Assembly: GCF_000332295.1 (NCBI RefSeq)
Contig: NZ_KB235930.1
Span: 625,895 to 689,894 of the forward strand
Length of the DNA stretch: 64,000 bases
Reading direction: 5' to 3'
Origin: Fortiea contorta PCC 7126
GTDB taxonomy: Bacteria > Cyanobacteriota > Cyanobacteriia > Cyanobacteriales > Nostocaceae
Shown: piece by piece, positions 45,313-53,797 of the stretch
Layout of the letters: every line of letters starts with the position of its first letter
Position numbering within the stretch: the stretch's first letter is position 1
Made by a program: the position numbers and the translations under genes
Notes under the pieces: model-generated
Seen by the model: only the letters and a program-made list of their open reading frames with translations
The model's database searches: none
What the model was told of the DNA's origin: nothing

Positions 45313-45906
45313 ATGGACGAAAACTATTCCCCAATTTTCCCTGAGCTTGGCAAAATGTCGTTGAAATCAGTTAATGATATTTTAAGTGTTCTCAAAAAGC
45401 AGGCTCAATGGCAAGAACAGCCGTTTCCACGCTTGCTGCACTGTTGGACGGAGGTTGTAGGAGTGGTGGTTGCTGCACACACTCGACCTTTATCAATACA
45501 GCGTGATGTGCTTTGGGTAGCAACTTCCAGTGCTGCTTGGGCGCAAAACTTGACTTTTGGACGCCAAAAGCTGCTTTTAAAGTTAAATAATCTGTTACCC
45601 TCGCCTTTAGTGGATATGCGCTTCTCTACGGCAGGTTGGCAACGTCCCATAGACCAGGAAAAGTTGTTAGGAACAGTTTCGCCTAGTGAACATCCTAGCT
45701 ATCTGGGAGATATGAACAGCGATCGCTCTGATGCTAACCCCACAAGAACAAATGCCAATGCAGCTTTTGAGGATTGGGCTAAGACTATACAAATGCGATC
45801 GCATAATTTACCTTTATGTCCCCAGTGTGAGTGTCCTACCCCACCCGGCGAACTCCAGCGCTGGAATGTCTGCGCTATCTGCGCTTCGCAACAGTTTCAG
45901 GGGTGA
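45313..45906 (+). CDS. DUF721 (DciA-like) protein with C-terminal zinc motif
   Basis: The N-terminal ~110 residues (LKSVNDILSVLKKQAQWQEQ, VVGVVVAAHTRPLSIQRDVL, WAQNLTFGRQKLLLKLNN) are the DUF721 KH-like domain of DciA, which loads the replicative helicase in bacteria that lack DnaC/DnaI. After a linker, CPQCECPTPPGELQRWNVCA-IC makes four closely spaced cysteines, a probable zinc knuckle added in cyanobacteria. An ATG at 45355 (MSLKSVND) is an alternative start. The helicase-loader role is family knowledge; the zinc site is inference. Confidence 0.78.
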   Translation: MDENYSPIFPELGKMSLKSVNDILSVLKKQAQWQEQPFPRLLHCWTEVVGVVVAAHTRPLSIQRDVLWVATSSAAWAQNLTFGRQKLLLKLNNLLPSPLVDMRFSTAGWQRPIDQEKLLGTVSPSEHPSYLGDMNSDRSDANPTRTNANAAFEDWAKTIQMRSHNLPLCPQCECPTPPGELQRWNVCAICASQQFQG

Positions 45907-45980
45907 GTCTAATCACATAGCCCTAGCCACATAGGTGAGGACATGAAATAAAGAGAAAACACCTCCACAAAGCGAAAAGT

Positions 45981-46005
45981 CGGAGCGGCGGAAGCCGCCG
46001 CTCCG
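45981..46005. repeat. GC-rich perfect hairpin
   Basis: The 11-bp stem CGGAGCGGCGG/CCGCCGCTCCG around AAG is unusually GC-rich for this AT-rich region. It lies about 75 bp after the DUF721 gene and is probably a dispersed repeat; there is no T-tract, so an intrinsic terminator is unlikely. Confidence 0.6.
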
Positions 46006-46059
46006 TTAGCGAAGCGTTAGCGACGCAGGAGCGTCACTTTTCAAGACAGCGACTTTCAA

Positions 46060-46173
46060 CCCTATCCCCTAATCTCTAATCCCTAATCCCTATCCCCTAA
46101 TCTCTAATCCCTAATCTTTCCTATCCCTTAATCCCTGTTCCCCGTTCCCTGTTCCCTGTTCCCTGTTCCCTGT
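46060..46173. repeat. STRR tract: CCCTAAT and CCCTGTT heptamers
   Basis: About eight irregular CCCTAATCTCTAAT-type units pass into five TTCCCTG units. Such 7-bp tandem tracts are a known mark of heterocystous cyanobacteria. Confidence 0.75.
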
Positions 46174-46618
46174 TTTTTATATAACTATTTAGCGTTTTAG
46201 CTGTGTTTGATACATAATTTTACTTTGTCGCCTCTTAAATATTGCCAAACACAGCAGTACTAATGTTTTAGTTGTCAGAGATTTGCTTGTCAAATTATGT
46301 CAAATTTGTGGTTGTTTAGGCTGGTGAATAACCCTGTAGAGAGATGGCTAAAGCATAATTTTACAAACACACACGAATTAAAATCTTATGTCTTAACCTT
46401 GATCCCCTACTAGTTTTAATCAAAAACAGACATGTGTGTACTCTAGGGATCATTGACAAATATAACACAAATCTAAAAACATCCTAAAGTACATTTAGGC
46501 ACGGGGATCGCTACAAGCTATACAAAATAAAGGTTTTTTGGGATTATTACGTATTTATATCTAGAAGGAAAATATAGAGACATAAATTAGCCATAAACGG
46601 CACTAAAGATGAACCCAA

Positions 46619-46936
46619 ATGAAACCTACTAAAATCTTGACATCTGCCTGTCGATATTGTCGCCATTACCAACCAGAAGGTCGCCGTGGTGGAATTTGCC
46701 AACAGTTAGGCGCATCAGTGCAGGCTAGTTGGAAAGCTTGCTCTTTAGCACTCCCTCCTTTTGCACCTGCTTGGGAAACTTTAGAAGATGCATGGAGCCT
46801 ACCAGATGCAAGACCAGTTTTAGTTTCTGCTCAATCTTTAGCTTCAGATTTACACCATGTGGCTCTTTTGGCCCCTGTTGAAGAAAAGACTGTCTGTACT
46901 GCTGAACAGACAAAAGCTACAACGGCGCTGATTTAG
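46619..46936 (+). CDS. Cys-rich small hypothetical protein (105 aa)
   Basis: The N-terminal half has a regular cysteine pattern: SACRYCRHYQPEGRRGGICQ, then WKACSLALPPFAPAWE. This could bind zinc or a small Fe-S cluster. The second half (DAWSLPDARPVLVSAQSLAS) is less ordered. Similar proteins occur in other Nostocales, without known function. It follows 440 bp of AT-rich DNA and precedes a bidirectional terminator. Confidence 0.6.
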   Translation: MKPTKILTSACRYCRHYQPEGRRGGICQQLGASVQASWKACSLALPPFAPAWETLEDAWSLPDARPVLVSAQSLASDLHHVALLAPVEEKTVCTAEQTKATTALI

Positions 46937-47025
46937 CTATTGATATATTACCTGACTTAGTTTGTATTTTGTTTGGAAGTAAGATTTGCGTTTAAAATTG
47001 CTACTGCTGTGGAATTTAATATCTA

Positions 47026-47061
47026 CAAAAATCGCATCTTGAAAAAAGGTGCGATTTTTGC
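47026..47061. terminator. Bidirectional terminator between convergent genes
   Basis: AAAATCGCATCTT (47029-47041) and AAGGTGCGATTTT (47047-47059) pair with one mismatch around a 5-nt loop. The A-tract on one side and T-tract on the other serve both the small Cys-rich gene and menB. Confidence 0.7.
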
Positions 47062-47065
47062 AATT

Positions 47066-47899
47066 TTAGGGTAGCCAAGGGAAGGAGCGAAAATTGGGGG
47101 GTCGTTTTTCTAAAAAGGCTTGTTTGCCTTCAGCTCCCTCTTGTGTCATGTAATAAAGTAAAGTGGCATTGCCTGCAAGTTCTTGTAAACCGGCTTGTCC
47201 GTCACAATCAGCATTAAATGCGGCTTTGAGACAGCGAATTGCAATTGGACTTTTTTCTAAAATTTCTTGTGCCCATTGTATCCCTTCTGCTTCCAGTTGT
47301 TCTACTGGCACAATGCAATTAACTAAACCCATTTCTAGGGCTTGTTGGGCGTTATATTGACGGCAAAGAAACCAAATTTCTCGTGCTTTTTTCTGTCCAA
47401 CGATGCGAGCAAGATAACTCGCACCAAAACCACCATCAAAACTCCCAACTTTCGGGCCTGTCTGTCCAAAAATGGCATTATCGGCGGCGATGGTGAGGTC
47501 ACAAATTAAATGCAGGACATGTCCACCACCGATCGCATATCCTGCTACTAGGGCAATTACTACTTTTGGTAAGGAACGAATTAGCCGCTGTAAGTCGAGC
47601 ACGTTTAAGCGCGGGACGCCATCATCGTCTACATAACCCGCATGTCCCCGCACACTTTGATCACCACCGGAGCAGAAGGCGTATTTGCCATCAGTATGTG
47701 GGCCATATCCAGTAAATAAGATGACGCCAATGGTGGTATCTTCGCGGGCGTCACAAAAAGCGTCGCATAACTCAAAGACTGTTTTGGGGCGAAAAGCGTT
47801 GCGTTTATGGGGACGGTTGATGGTGATTTTAGCGATACCATCTGTTTTTTGATACAGGATATCTTCGTAGATTTTGGCAGTTTGCCAGTTGATTGTCAT
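47066..47899 (-). CDS. menB: 1,4-dihydroxy-2-naphthoyl-CoA synthase
   Basis: MenB closes the second ring of the naphthoquinone nucleus in phylloquinone (vitamin K1) synthesis, which supplies the A1 cofactor of photosystem I. The 277-residue crotonase-fold enzyme has [20 protein letters not shown], the anion-hole segments ([39 protein letters not shown]), [20 protein letters not shown] and the closing [14 protein letters not shown]. menD lies 69 bp upstream on the same strand, so the two probably form an operon. Confidence 0.97.
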   Translation of the reverse strand: MTINWQTAKIYEDILYQKTDGIAKITINRPHKRNAFRPKTVFELCDAFCDAREDTTIGVILFTGYGPHTDGKYAFCSGGDQSVRGHAGYVDDDGVPRLNVLDLQRLIRSLPKVVIALVAGYAIGGGHVLHLICDLTIAADNAIFGQTGPKVGSFDGGFGASYLARIVGQKKAREIWFLCRQYNAQQALEMGLVNCIVPVEQLEAEGIQWAQEILEKSPIAIRCLKAAFNADCDGQAGLQELAGNATLLYYMTQEGAEGKQAFLEKRPPNFRSFPWLP

Positions 47900-47968
47900 G
47901 GGTATGGATGAGCTATTGTGCTTGAGAATTTTATCGTGGACGCAGGGACAGCGATCATTCTACGACTG

Positions 47969-49768
47969 CTAAATCTCTACATCTGCGGCAAATTTACTTA
48001 AATTCTCTTGTCGCCATTTAGCATCTAGTTTTCTATTTGTTCTTACCTCCAAAACCCGAATTCCTTTGATTGGAAGTGGGTTTAATTTTTGTTGCAACTG
48101 CTGCCAAGATGTGATTAATTCGTGCTCAACGCCATAGGTGGCGCACAGTTGAGCAAAATCAATATCCTGGGGAGTGCCGAAAAATTCTTCAAATGGTGGG
48201 TCAAATTTGGCAATGGGTAACATTTCAAAGATCCCACCGCCGTTGTTGTTGATTAATAAAATTGTCAGATGTCCTACAAATTTATTTCTCATTAAAAAGC
48301 CGTTGGTGTCATGTAACAGCGCTAAATCTCCAGTTAACATGACGCTACTTTGATGGCGATGGGCTATTCCTAAAGCTGTGGATAATGCGCCGTCGATTCC
48401 GTTTGCACCTCGGTTAAAATGCGATCGCACTCCTAAATTATTCGGTTTCCAGAAAAATTCCACATCCCGCACAGGCATACTATTGGAGATAAATAACGGT
48501 GTTCCTGACGGTAAGTTTTGGGAAAGCAACCAAGCGGCTTTACTTTCAAATAAATCTGTCATTTTCCCGAAGGTTTGGTCGATGGCTACTCTGACTTGAG
48601 CTTCAGCAGTAGACCACAGTTGCAAATATTCAGAAGTAGGTGGGGAAAAATCAGAATTATTTTCTCTCCCCATCTCCCCATACCTCGGCTTCGCTCGGTA
48701 CAAGTCTCCCCATCTCCCCAATTCTTCAATACTAATCCGCAAATGAGTTGTCCTCCCGTGCAAGGGATCAAAGTTTTGGTCGCTAGGGTCAATGATCCAG
48801 CGTCGCGGTTGGGTATGATTGATCCAGTTACGCAATTGTTTACTGGTGGGCATTTCTCCTATTTGAATCACCATTTGGGGTGCTAGCTGTTTTGCTAGTT
48901 GGAGATTTCGCAATATCTGGTCGTAGGTAGAAATGATGTGGGGGTTGAGGTCGGCGTAATTTCTGACTGGTGAAAGCCCTTCTGCTAAAACAGGCCAGTT
49001 GAGGATTTGAGAAAGTCGAGCGATCGCTCTACAATACTGCTGTGCTTGCTGTGGTTGGGCGACACCTGCGATGATAATTCCCTGCTCGCATTGTTGCCAT
49101 TCTAAGGGCAATGGGCAATGAGTTGTAGGTAATGGTAAGGAATTTGTCAAGGTGGCAAAAAATTCTTCTGTTTGCAACTGTGACTGTAAATAACTCAAGT
49201 CAGAGCCGTCGGGAAGCGGTGCAAGGGGGTCACGAAATGGTAAATTCAGATGCACTGGCCCCCCTACTGGCGCTTGACAGCGTTCCCAAGCGTAAATTAA
49301 AGTTTGTCGCAAATAAGCGAGCATTTCCATGTCTAAGGAGGGTAGAGCTATCTCTGCTTGCCAGTTTGGGTAACTACCGTATAATTTCAACTGGTCTATA
49401 GTTTGCCCAGAGTGACAATCGCGCAATTCAGGTGGTCTATCGGTGGTTAATACTAAAAGTGGGACACGACTTTCTCTGGCTTCGATGACTGCTGGGTAAA
49501 AGTTGGCGCCTGCTGTCCCAGAGGTGCAGACAAGCACTACCGGGCGCCCTGTAATTTTAGCTTGTCCCAAGGCAAAAAAAGCAGCGGAGCGTTCATCAAG
49601 AATAGAAATTGCGGCGATATCGGATGTTTGTTGAGCAAAAGCAACTGCTAGGGGTGTGGAGCGAGAACCAGGACAAATGACAGCACAGGTTAATCCCAGG
49701 CGCTTCAGCGTCTGGGTGAGGATGTAAGCCCAAAGTTGATTAACATTTTGATAAGCGAATAGCATCAA
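47969..49768 (-). CDS. menD: SEPHCHC synthase (2-succinyl-5-enolpyruvyl-6-hydroxy-3-cyclohexene-1-carboxylate synthase)
   Basis: MenD is the ThDP-dependent enzyme that joins isochorismate and 2-oxoglutarate in phylloquinone synthesis. The 599-residue protein has the N-terminal Pyr domain (VICPGSRSTPLAVAFAQQTS; DERSAAFFALGQAKITGRPV; CTSGTAGANFYPAVIEA) and the PP domain (NRGANGIDGALSTALGIAHR; MLTGDLALLHDTNG; LLINNNGGGIFEMLP). An unusual stretch GRWGDLYRAKPRYGEMGREN is encoded by an in-frame repeat insertion (48664-48722). The frame is intact, so the protein may still work. Confidence 0.95.
   Translation of the reverse strand: MMLFAYQNVNQLWAYILTQTLKRLGLTCAVICPGSRSTPLAVAFAQQTSDIAAISILDERSAAFFALGQAKITGRPVVLVCTSGTAGANFYPAVIEARESRVPLLVLTTDRPPELRDCHSGQTIDQLKLYGSYPNWQAEIALPSLDMEMLAYLRQTLIYAWERCQAPVGGPVHLNLPFRDPLAPLPDGSDLSYLQSQLQTEEFFATLTNSLPLPTTHCPLPLEWQQCEQGIIIAGVAQPQQAQQYCRAIARLSQILNWPVLAEGLSPVRNYADLNPHIISTYDQILRNLQLAKQLAPQMVIQIGEMPTSKQLRNWINHTQPRRWIIDPSDQNFDPLHGRTTHLRISIEELGRWGDLYRAKPRYGEMGRENNSDFSPPTSEYLQLWSTAEAQVRVAIDQTFGKMTDLFESKAAWLLSQNLPSGTPLFISNSMPVRDVEFFWKPNNLGVRSHFNRGANGIDGALSTALGIAHRHQSSVMLTGDLALLHDTNGFLMRNKFVGHLTILLINNNGGGIFEMLPIAKFDPPFEEFFGTPQDIDFAQLCATYGVEHELITSWQQLQQKLNPLPIKGIRVLEVRTNRKLDAKWRQENLSKFAADVEI
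48664..48722. repeat. In-frame repeat insertion within menD
   Basis: TCTCCCCATCTCCCCA occurs twice (about 48664-48680 and 48704-48720) and flanks TACCTCGGCTTCGCTCGGTA. The outer units are the C-rich repeats found between genes elsewhere in the window, and the inner part is a dispersed palindrome. Coding continues through it. Confidence 0.7.
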
Positions 49769-49900
49769 AGGAAATTGAGTAAAACGTTTGGAGTGTCTCT
49801 TATTCTCCGTGGCTGGAGCGCTGATGGGTGAAAATAATTCGTCTTCCTGTTCAACAAATTAAGTAAAATCCAGAATGCAAAATTCGTCCTGATGAGGTTT

Positions 49901-50275
49901 ATGGACTGCATTGATTTAACGGGAATTCGCGCCTATGGCTACACGGGGTATCTGCCAGAAGAACAAGTGCTGGGACAATGGTTTGAGGTGGATGTGAAGT
50001 TGTGGCTGGATCTTTGTGTGGCTGGTCGTACGGATGCGATCGCTCATACTCCTGACTATCGTGATGTTATCAGCTTAGTGCAACATCTGGTGAAGACGTC
50101 TAAGTTTGCTTTGATAGAGCGTTTAGCTACAGCGATCGCTGACTCTATTCTCCAACAGACCCCGCTTGTCGCACAAGTCCAAGTCAGGGTCACTAAACCT
50201 GCTGCACCTATCCCCGATTTTAGCGGCAAAATAACTATCGAATTAACTAGAGTTCAACCCAACTCCAGTAGTTGA
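49901..50275 (+). CDS. folB: Dihydroneopterin aldolase
   Basis: FolB converts dihydroneopterin to 6-hydroxymethyl-dihydropterin in folate synthesis. The 124-residue protein starts MDCIDLTGIRAYGYTGYLPE and contains QWFEVDVKLWLDL and HTPDYRDVISLVQHLV. FALIERLATAIADSIL, with the catalytic Glu-Arg region, and VQVRVTKPAAPIPDFSGKIT follow. The upstream GTG/ATG in frame (49892) adds three residues and is less likely. It is divergent from menD. Confidence 0.92.
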   Translation: MDCIDLTGIRAYGYTGYLPEEQVLGQWFEVDVKLWLDLCVAGRTDAIAHTPDYRDVISLVQHLVKTSKFALIERLATAIADSILQQTPLVAQVQVRVTKPAAPIPDFSGKITIELTRVQPNSSS

Positions 50276-50994
50276 ATGAGTAAAAGGCTTTAAGCCGAGT
50301 GGAGTTTTGGAGTCACTATCGTCTGGGGGAAACTCTAGTCGAGTAGTGGCTCCCCCATTCCCAAAAACTTCGCTTCGCTAATAAATTTTATACACTTAAT
50401 CCGAGACTGTTTTGAGTTAAAAATCCAAGTTTTTTAGCGCTTGTCTCCTGAGATTAATTAAAAATTTCGTGTATTTTTATACATAATCAAGAAGAAGTTT
50501 TTGCTCTTTAGATTAACTTTAAATCATTAACTACATTGATATTATTAAGCTAGTTGTATCGACAATGTATTAAAAATACAGTCATAATATTCATGAATTT
50601 CGGGAAATGCTTGCAAGCGCTTAAATAAGTTTATTTGTGTGAGCGCATGAGCAATTGTTAGGTGATTTTCTTGACATAAAAATCCTTCGATAAATTTACG
50701 TGAATTCCGCAATTACTTGTGCTCATTATCAATAAAGATTACGAAATTCTCTTAAAGAATATCTTCATCGCTAATAATTGTATGACAATTTACATTTTTC
50801 ATTTTTATCTTGGGTTATTAACTGGATATTAACTGCATAAACAAGTATAGATATAATGATTGTTAATTATTCAACGTTTTAGTTAATCAAGTACACTAGT
50901 CGGTTTACATATTGATTATCATAGAAATATTGATTTTCAGAGTGAGTTAAGACTGAAAGCACAATCTGAACATTAGGAAACAGGTTAGTCTAAC
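50276..50994. other. Intergenic region with structured hairpin
   Basis: GGAGTCACTA (50309-50318) pairs with TAGTGGCTCC (50344-50353) with one mismatch, and an alternative GGGGGA/TCCCCC stem overlaps it. This is a possible folB terminator or structured RNA. The remaining 630 bp are AT-rich promoter-like DNA, and no gene is visible. Confidence 0.45.
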
Positions 50995-52278
50995 ATGTTC
51001 ACCCACAAAATATTAGTTGTTGAAAATGAACAAGTATTAGCATTCAAAATAAGAAATAGTTTACAGAAATTGGGTTATCATGTTCCTGAAATTACTAACT
51101 CAGGGGAAGAGGCGCTCAGAAAAATCGCAGACACAAATCCACATTTAGTATTAATTGATATCTGTTTGGCTGGGGAAATTAACGGTATACATGTAGTAGA
51201 TATTATTCAAGAGCATTTCCAAATACCAGTTTTATATTTAACTGAATATTCAGAAGATATAAGATTACACAAAAAACGACTCAGTGAACCTTTTAGCTAT
51301 GTGCTCAAACCGTGTGCTGAAAAAGACTTAAAATTTGCCGTAGAAATGGCTTTGTACAAGCACAAAATTTATCAGAGATGTCAGGAAGAAAAACAACGAC
51401 TAGCGTCAACAATTCAGAGTATGGGTTGTGCTGTGGTGGTGACATTTGCTAATGGCTGTGTCCAGATGATGAATCCCATTGCAGAGGCCCTTACCGGTTG
51501 GCTACAAAATGAAGCATACGGTAAAGATTTATCAGAAATTGTCAATTTAGTTGATCGAGACTTAGACGAAGTGATGGGGAATTTAGCCACAAAAGCCATC
51601 AAAACTGGACGGGTTTTGCATTTACCAGATAACTGTACTTTAATTACCAAAGATGGTATGAAAATACCTGTTGGCGATTGTGTTGCACCCATCCGCGATG
51701 TTGATGGCAATATTAACGGTGCGGTTTTAGTTTTGCAAGATATCACTCAGCGCAAGCAAGCAGAAGCAAAGCTGATGCGCCATGCATGTTACGATACGCT
51801 AACTGGATTGCCTAATCGAGTGTTGTTTTTAGATCGATTGAATCAAGCTATTGAGCGAAGCAAACGACGCCACGATTATCGTTATGCAGTTTTGTTTTTA
51901 GATTTAGATGGCTTTAAAGGGATCAACGATCGCTTTGGACATGGAATCGGAGATGATTTTTTAGTAGCGATCGCTCGCCGTTTAGAGTTAAGCTTACGTA
52001 GCGGCGATACTGTAGCTCGGTTCGGTGGTGACGAATTTGCGCTGTTAATCGAAGATATCAAAGACGTCACAGACGCCACTAATGTAGCCAACCGTATTCA
52101 AGAAACTTTAGGTTTACCCTTAAACCTCGATGGAAATCAGATAATTCCTACAGCCAGTATCGGAATTGCTCTAAGCAAACGTGATTACGAAGAACCACAC
52201 AACCTCTTGCGGGATGCAGACATTGCCATGTATCGTGCTAAACGAGCCGGAAAAGCTCGTTATGGAATTTTTTCTTGA
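50995..52278 (+). CDS. Response regulator-PAS-GGDEF diguanylate cyclase
   Basis: The 427-residue protein has a receiver domain (residues ~5-120: ILVVENEQVLAFKIRNSLQ; Asp in LVLIDICLAGEING; Lys in YVLKPCAEKD), a PAS domain (~135-250: TIQSMGCAVVVTFANGCVQM, DITQRKQAEAKLM) and a GGDEF domain (~265-427). The GGDEF active site (ARFGGDEFALL) is intact. Five residues upstream lies RSGD, a canonical RxxD inhibitory site, so product inhibition by c-di-GMP is likely. It probably makes c-di-GMP in response to a phosphorelay. No partner kinase is adjacent. Confidence 0.92.
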   Translation: MFTHKILVVENEQVLAFKIRNSLQKLGYHVPEITNSGEEALRKIADTNPHLVLIDICLAGEINGIHVVDIIQEHFQIPVLYLTEYSEDIRLHKKRLSEPFSYVLKPCAEKDLKFAVEMALYKHKIYQRCQEEKQRLASTIQSMGCAVVVTFANGCVQMMNPIAEALTGWLQNEAYGKDLSEIVNLVDRDLDEVMGNLATKAIKTGRVLHLPDNCTLITKDGMKIPVGDCVAPIRDVDGNINGAVLVLQDITQRKQAEAKLMRHACYDTLTGLPNRVLFLDRLNQAIERSKRRHDYRYAVLFLDLDGFKGINDRFGHGIGDDFLVAIARRLELSLRSGDTVARFGGDEFALLIEDIKDVTDATNVANRIQETLGLPLNLDGNQIIPTASIGIALSKRDYEEPHNLLRDADIAMYRAKRAGKARYGIFS

Positions 52279-52287
52279 ACTGTCAGA

Positions 52288-52497
52288 CTAGGGGAGGTGG
52301 GGAGATGGGGAGGTGGGGAGATGGGGAGGTGGGGAGATGGGGAGGTGTGGGAGGTGTGGGAGGTGTGGGAGGTGTGGGAGGAAGGAGAAGACGGGGAAGA
52401 TTACAAGCGTAAGCATAAGTTCTTCAATTCTTTTTCTCCCCACACTCCCCACACTCCCCACACTTCCCACACTTCCCTACCTCCCCCTCCTCCCCAT
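52288..52497. repeat. G-rich/C-rich fold-back repeat element, copy C
   Basis: The left arm has GGGGAGGTGGGGAGATGG and GTGTGGGAG units (52290-52380). The core at 52381-52436 contains TTACAAGCGTAAGCATAAGT. The right arm is CCCCACACT units to 52470, then CTCCCCCTCC. It starts about 10 bp after the GGDEF gene stop. Orientation matches copies A and B. Confidence 0.8.
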
Positions 52498-52540
52498 GCC
52501 TATGTTATGATGCGGGTGCGTTAAGGGCAAAAATTCTGTA

Positions 52541-53101
52541 ATGCCAAAAACAGAAAAGCAAAAAATGTTGGCGGGTGAGTTATATTTTGCAGAAGATCCG
52601 GAACTGGTGGCTGATAACCAGCGAGCTCATCGCCTTCTGCAGATGTATAATGCGACAACAGCAGGGCAACAGGAACAGCGATCGCAAATCCTTCAAGAAC
52701 TGTGTGGACACATAGGTAAAAATGCCAAAATTATCCCACCTTTTCACTGCGATTATGGTAGCAATATTTACGCTTGTGACAGTTTGTATATGAATTATGG
52801 CTGTATAATCTTAGACGGCAACACAGTTCATATCGGTAATAATGTTTTTTGTGGGCCTTATGTACAGATTTACACCGCCTATCATCCCACAGAACCAGAA
52901 GTCCGGTTAACTGGTCAAGAGCTTGCCGCCCCCATCACAATTGGTAATAATGTCTGGATTGGTGGCAATGCTATAATTTGCCCTGGCGTCACGATAGGCG
53001 ATGGCACTACCATTGGTGCTGGCAGTGTAGTTACAAAAAATATACCCGAAAATGTGATTGCTGCAGGCAATCCCTGCCGCATCATTCGGCATTTACCCTA
53101 A
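52541..53101 (+). CDS. maa: Sugar O-acetyltransferase (maltose acetyltransferase type)
   Basis: The 186-residue left-handed beta-helix enzyme transfers acetyl from acetyl-CoA to a sugar. It has the Maa N-terminal domain (KMLAGELYFAEDPELVADNQ, RAHRLLQMYNA), the hexapeptide repeats (IGKNAKIIPPFHCDYGSNIY; ITIGNNVWIGGNAIICPGVT; IGDGTTIGAGSVVTKNIPEN) and the catalytic His in YTAYHPTEPE. The C-terminus AAGNPCRIIRHLP is typical. The acceptor sugar in cyanobacteria is not known. It is convergent with the CcbP gene by 3 bp. Confidence 0.92.
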   Translation: MPKTEKQKMLAGELYFAEDPELVADNQRAHRLLQMYNATTAGQQEQRSQILQELCGHIGKNAKIIPPFHCDYGSNIYACDSLYMNYGCIILDGNTVHIGNNVFCGPYVQIYTAYHPTEPEVRLTGQELAAPITIGNNVWIGGNAIICPGVTIGDGTTIGAGSVVTKNIPENVIAAGNPCRIIRHLP

Positions 53102-53104
53102 AAT

Positions 53105-53488
53105 TTAGAACTTGTAACCTCTCGCTAGCCAATATTGCCAATCTGCGAGCGCTTCAAGGGTGTCACTATCGGTGTCAATTGCTTCTATTTCCGACAACCG
53201 AGCTGTAAACACATCTTCATCTTTACCGTCTGGATAGACAACTTCTACAAACATATCTTTTAAGCACTCATCGTCTGGCGCCATTCCCAGCACTTCGACT
53301 TGTTTTGTCTGGGGTGTAGGTGAAGTTTTGCGCGCTTTCTTTGTCCACTTGGCGAAAAAAGGAAAATTCAGAGTATCGTCGAGGTAGTCGTACCAACCCA
53401 AGGCGCGTTCCTCTTTGTCTTCAGCATCGACAATAATTTCTGTTTTAATGCGATGCTCACGGATTTCGTCGGGTTCAACACTAGGCAT
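53105..53488 (-). CDS. ccbP: Calcium-binding protein of the CcbP family
   Basis: CcbP is a cyanobacterial calcium-binding protein that controls free Ca2+ during heterocyst differentiation in Anabaena; it is removed in differentiating cells. The 127-residue product from the ATG at 53488 has the family blocks RIKTEIIVDAEDKEERALGW, YDYLDDTLNFPFFAKW, VEVLGMAPDDECLKDMFVEV and LEALADWQYWLARGY. It is highly acidic, which supports Ca2+ binding. The frame extends upstream to a TTG at 53575, but no ribosome-binding site supports that start. The gene symbol is by family resemblance. Confidence 0.82.
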   Translation of the reverse strand: MPSVEPDEIREHRIKTEIIVDAEDKEERALGWYDYLDDTLNFPFFAKWTKKARKTSPTPQTKQVEVLGMAPDDECLKDMFVEVVYPDGKDEDVFTARLSEIEAIDTDSDTLEALADWQYWLARGYKF

Positions 53489-53672
53489 AAAATCAAAGCT
53501 GGCGTGGTATGCACTTTGATATGGTATATCGTTTTGTCGATTGCCTGTCAATTGACTTTTTGTGGTTTTACCCAACCTTGGAAGGCGTAAATCAGAGAAT
53601 TATCACCAATTATGAGAGTTTATGCCATAAAATAAGCAATTTTTCCTACTATAGGTAGGTCTGCAACACAAA

Positions 53673-53699
53673 AATCCCCCAGTGACGAGCTGAGGGATT
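53673..53699. repeat. Hairpin in the ccbP-rbsK intergenic region
   Basis: AATCCCCCAG (53673-53682) and CTGAGGGATT (53690-53699) form a 10-bp stem with one mismatch. On the minus strand it is followed by TTTTTG, so it would look like a terminator or attenuator for transcripts entering ccbP. Confidence 0.45.
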
Positions 53700-53725
53700 G
53701 ATTCTGGAACGCGTACTGTCAGTAA

Positions 53726-53751
53726 TTTTATAGTATAAGTGTACTATAAAA
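53726..53751. promoter_or_regulatory. Perfect inverted repeat upstream of the ribokinase gene
   Basis: TTTTATAGTA (53726-53735) and TACTATAAAA (53742-53751) are exact complements with a 6-bp centre, 46 bp before the rbsK start. Size and position fit an operator for a dimeric repressor. No regulator gene is nearby. Confidence 0.45.
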
Positions 53752-53797
53752 AATAAATTTATACTTAAATTTACAAAAAACTGGAAGAGTCCGGATC

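Larger units (their letters stand above)
45907..46618. other. Intergenic region rich in repeats
   Basis: CGGAGCGGCGG (45981-45991) pairs perfectly with 45995-46005 (11 bp, 3-nt loop). It is followed by TTAGCGAAGCGTTAGCG repeats to about 46040. From 46060 to 46173 there are CCCTAAT and CCCTGTT heptamers (STRR). The remaining ~440 bp are AT-rich, and I find no gene in them. Confidence 0.6.
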
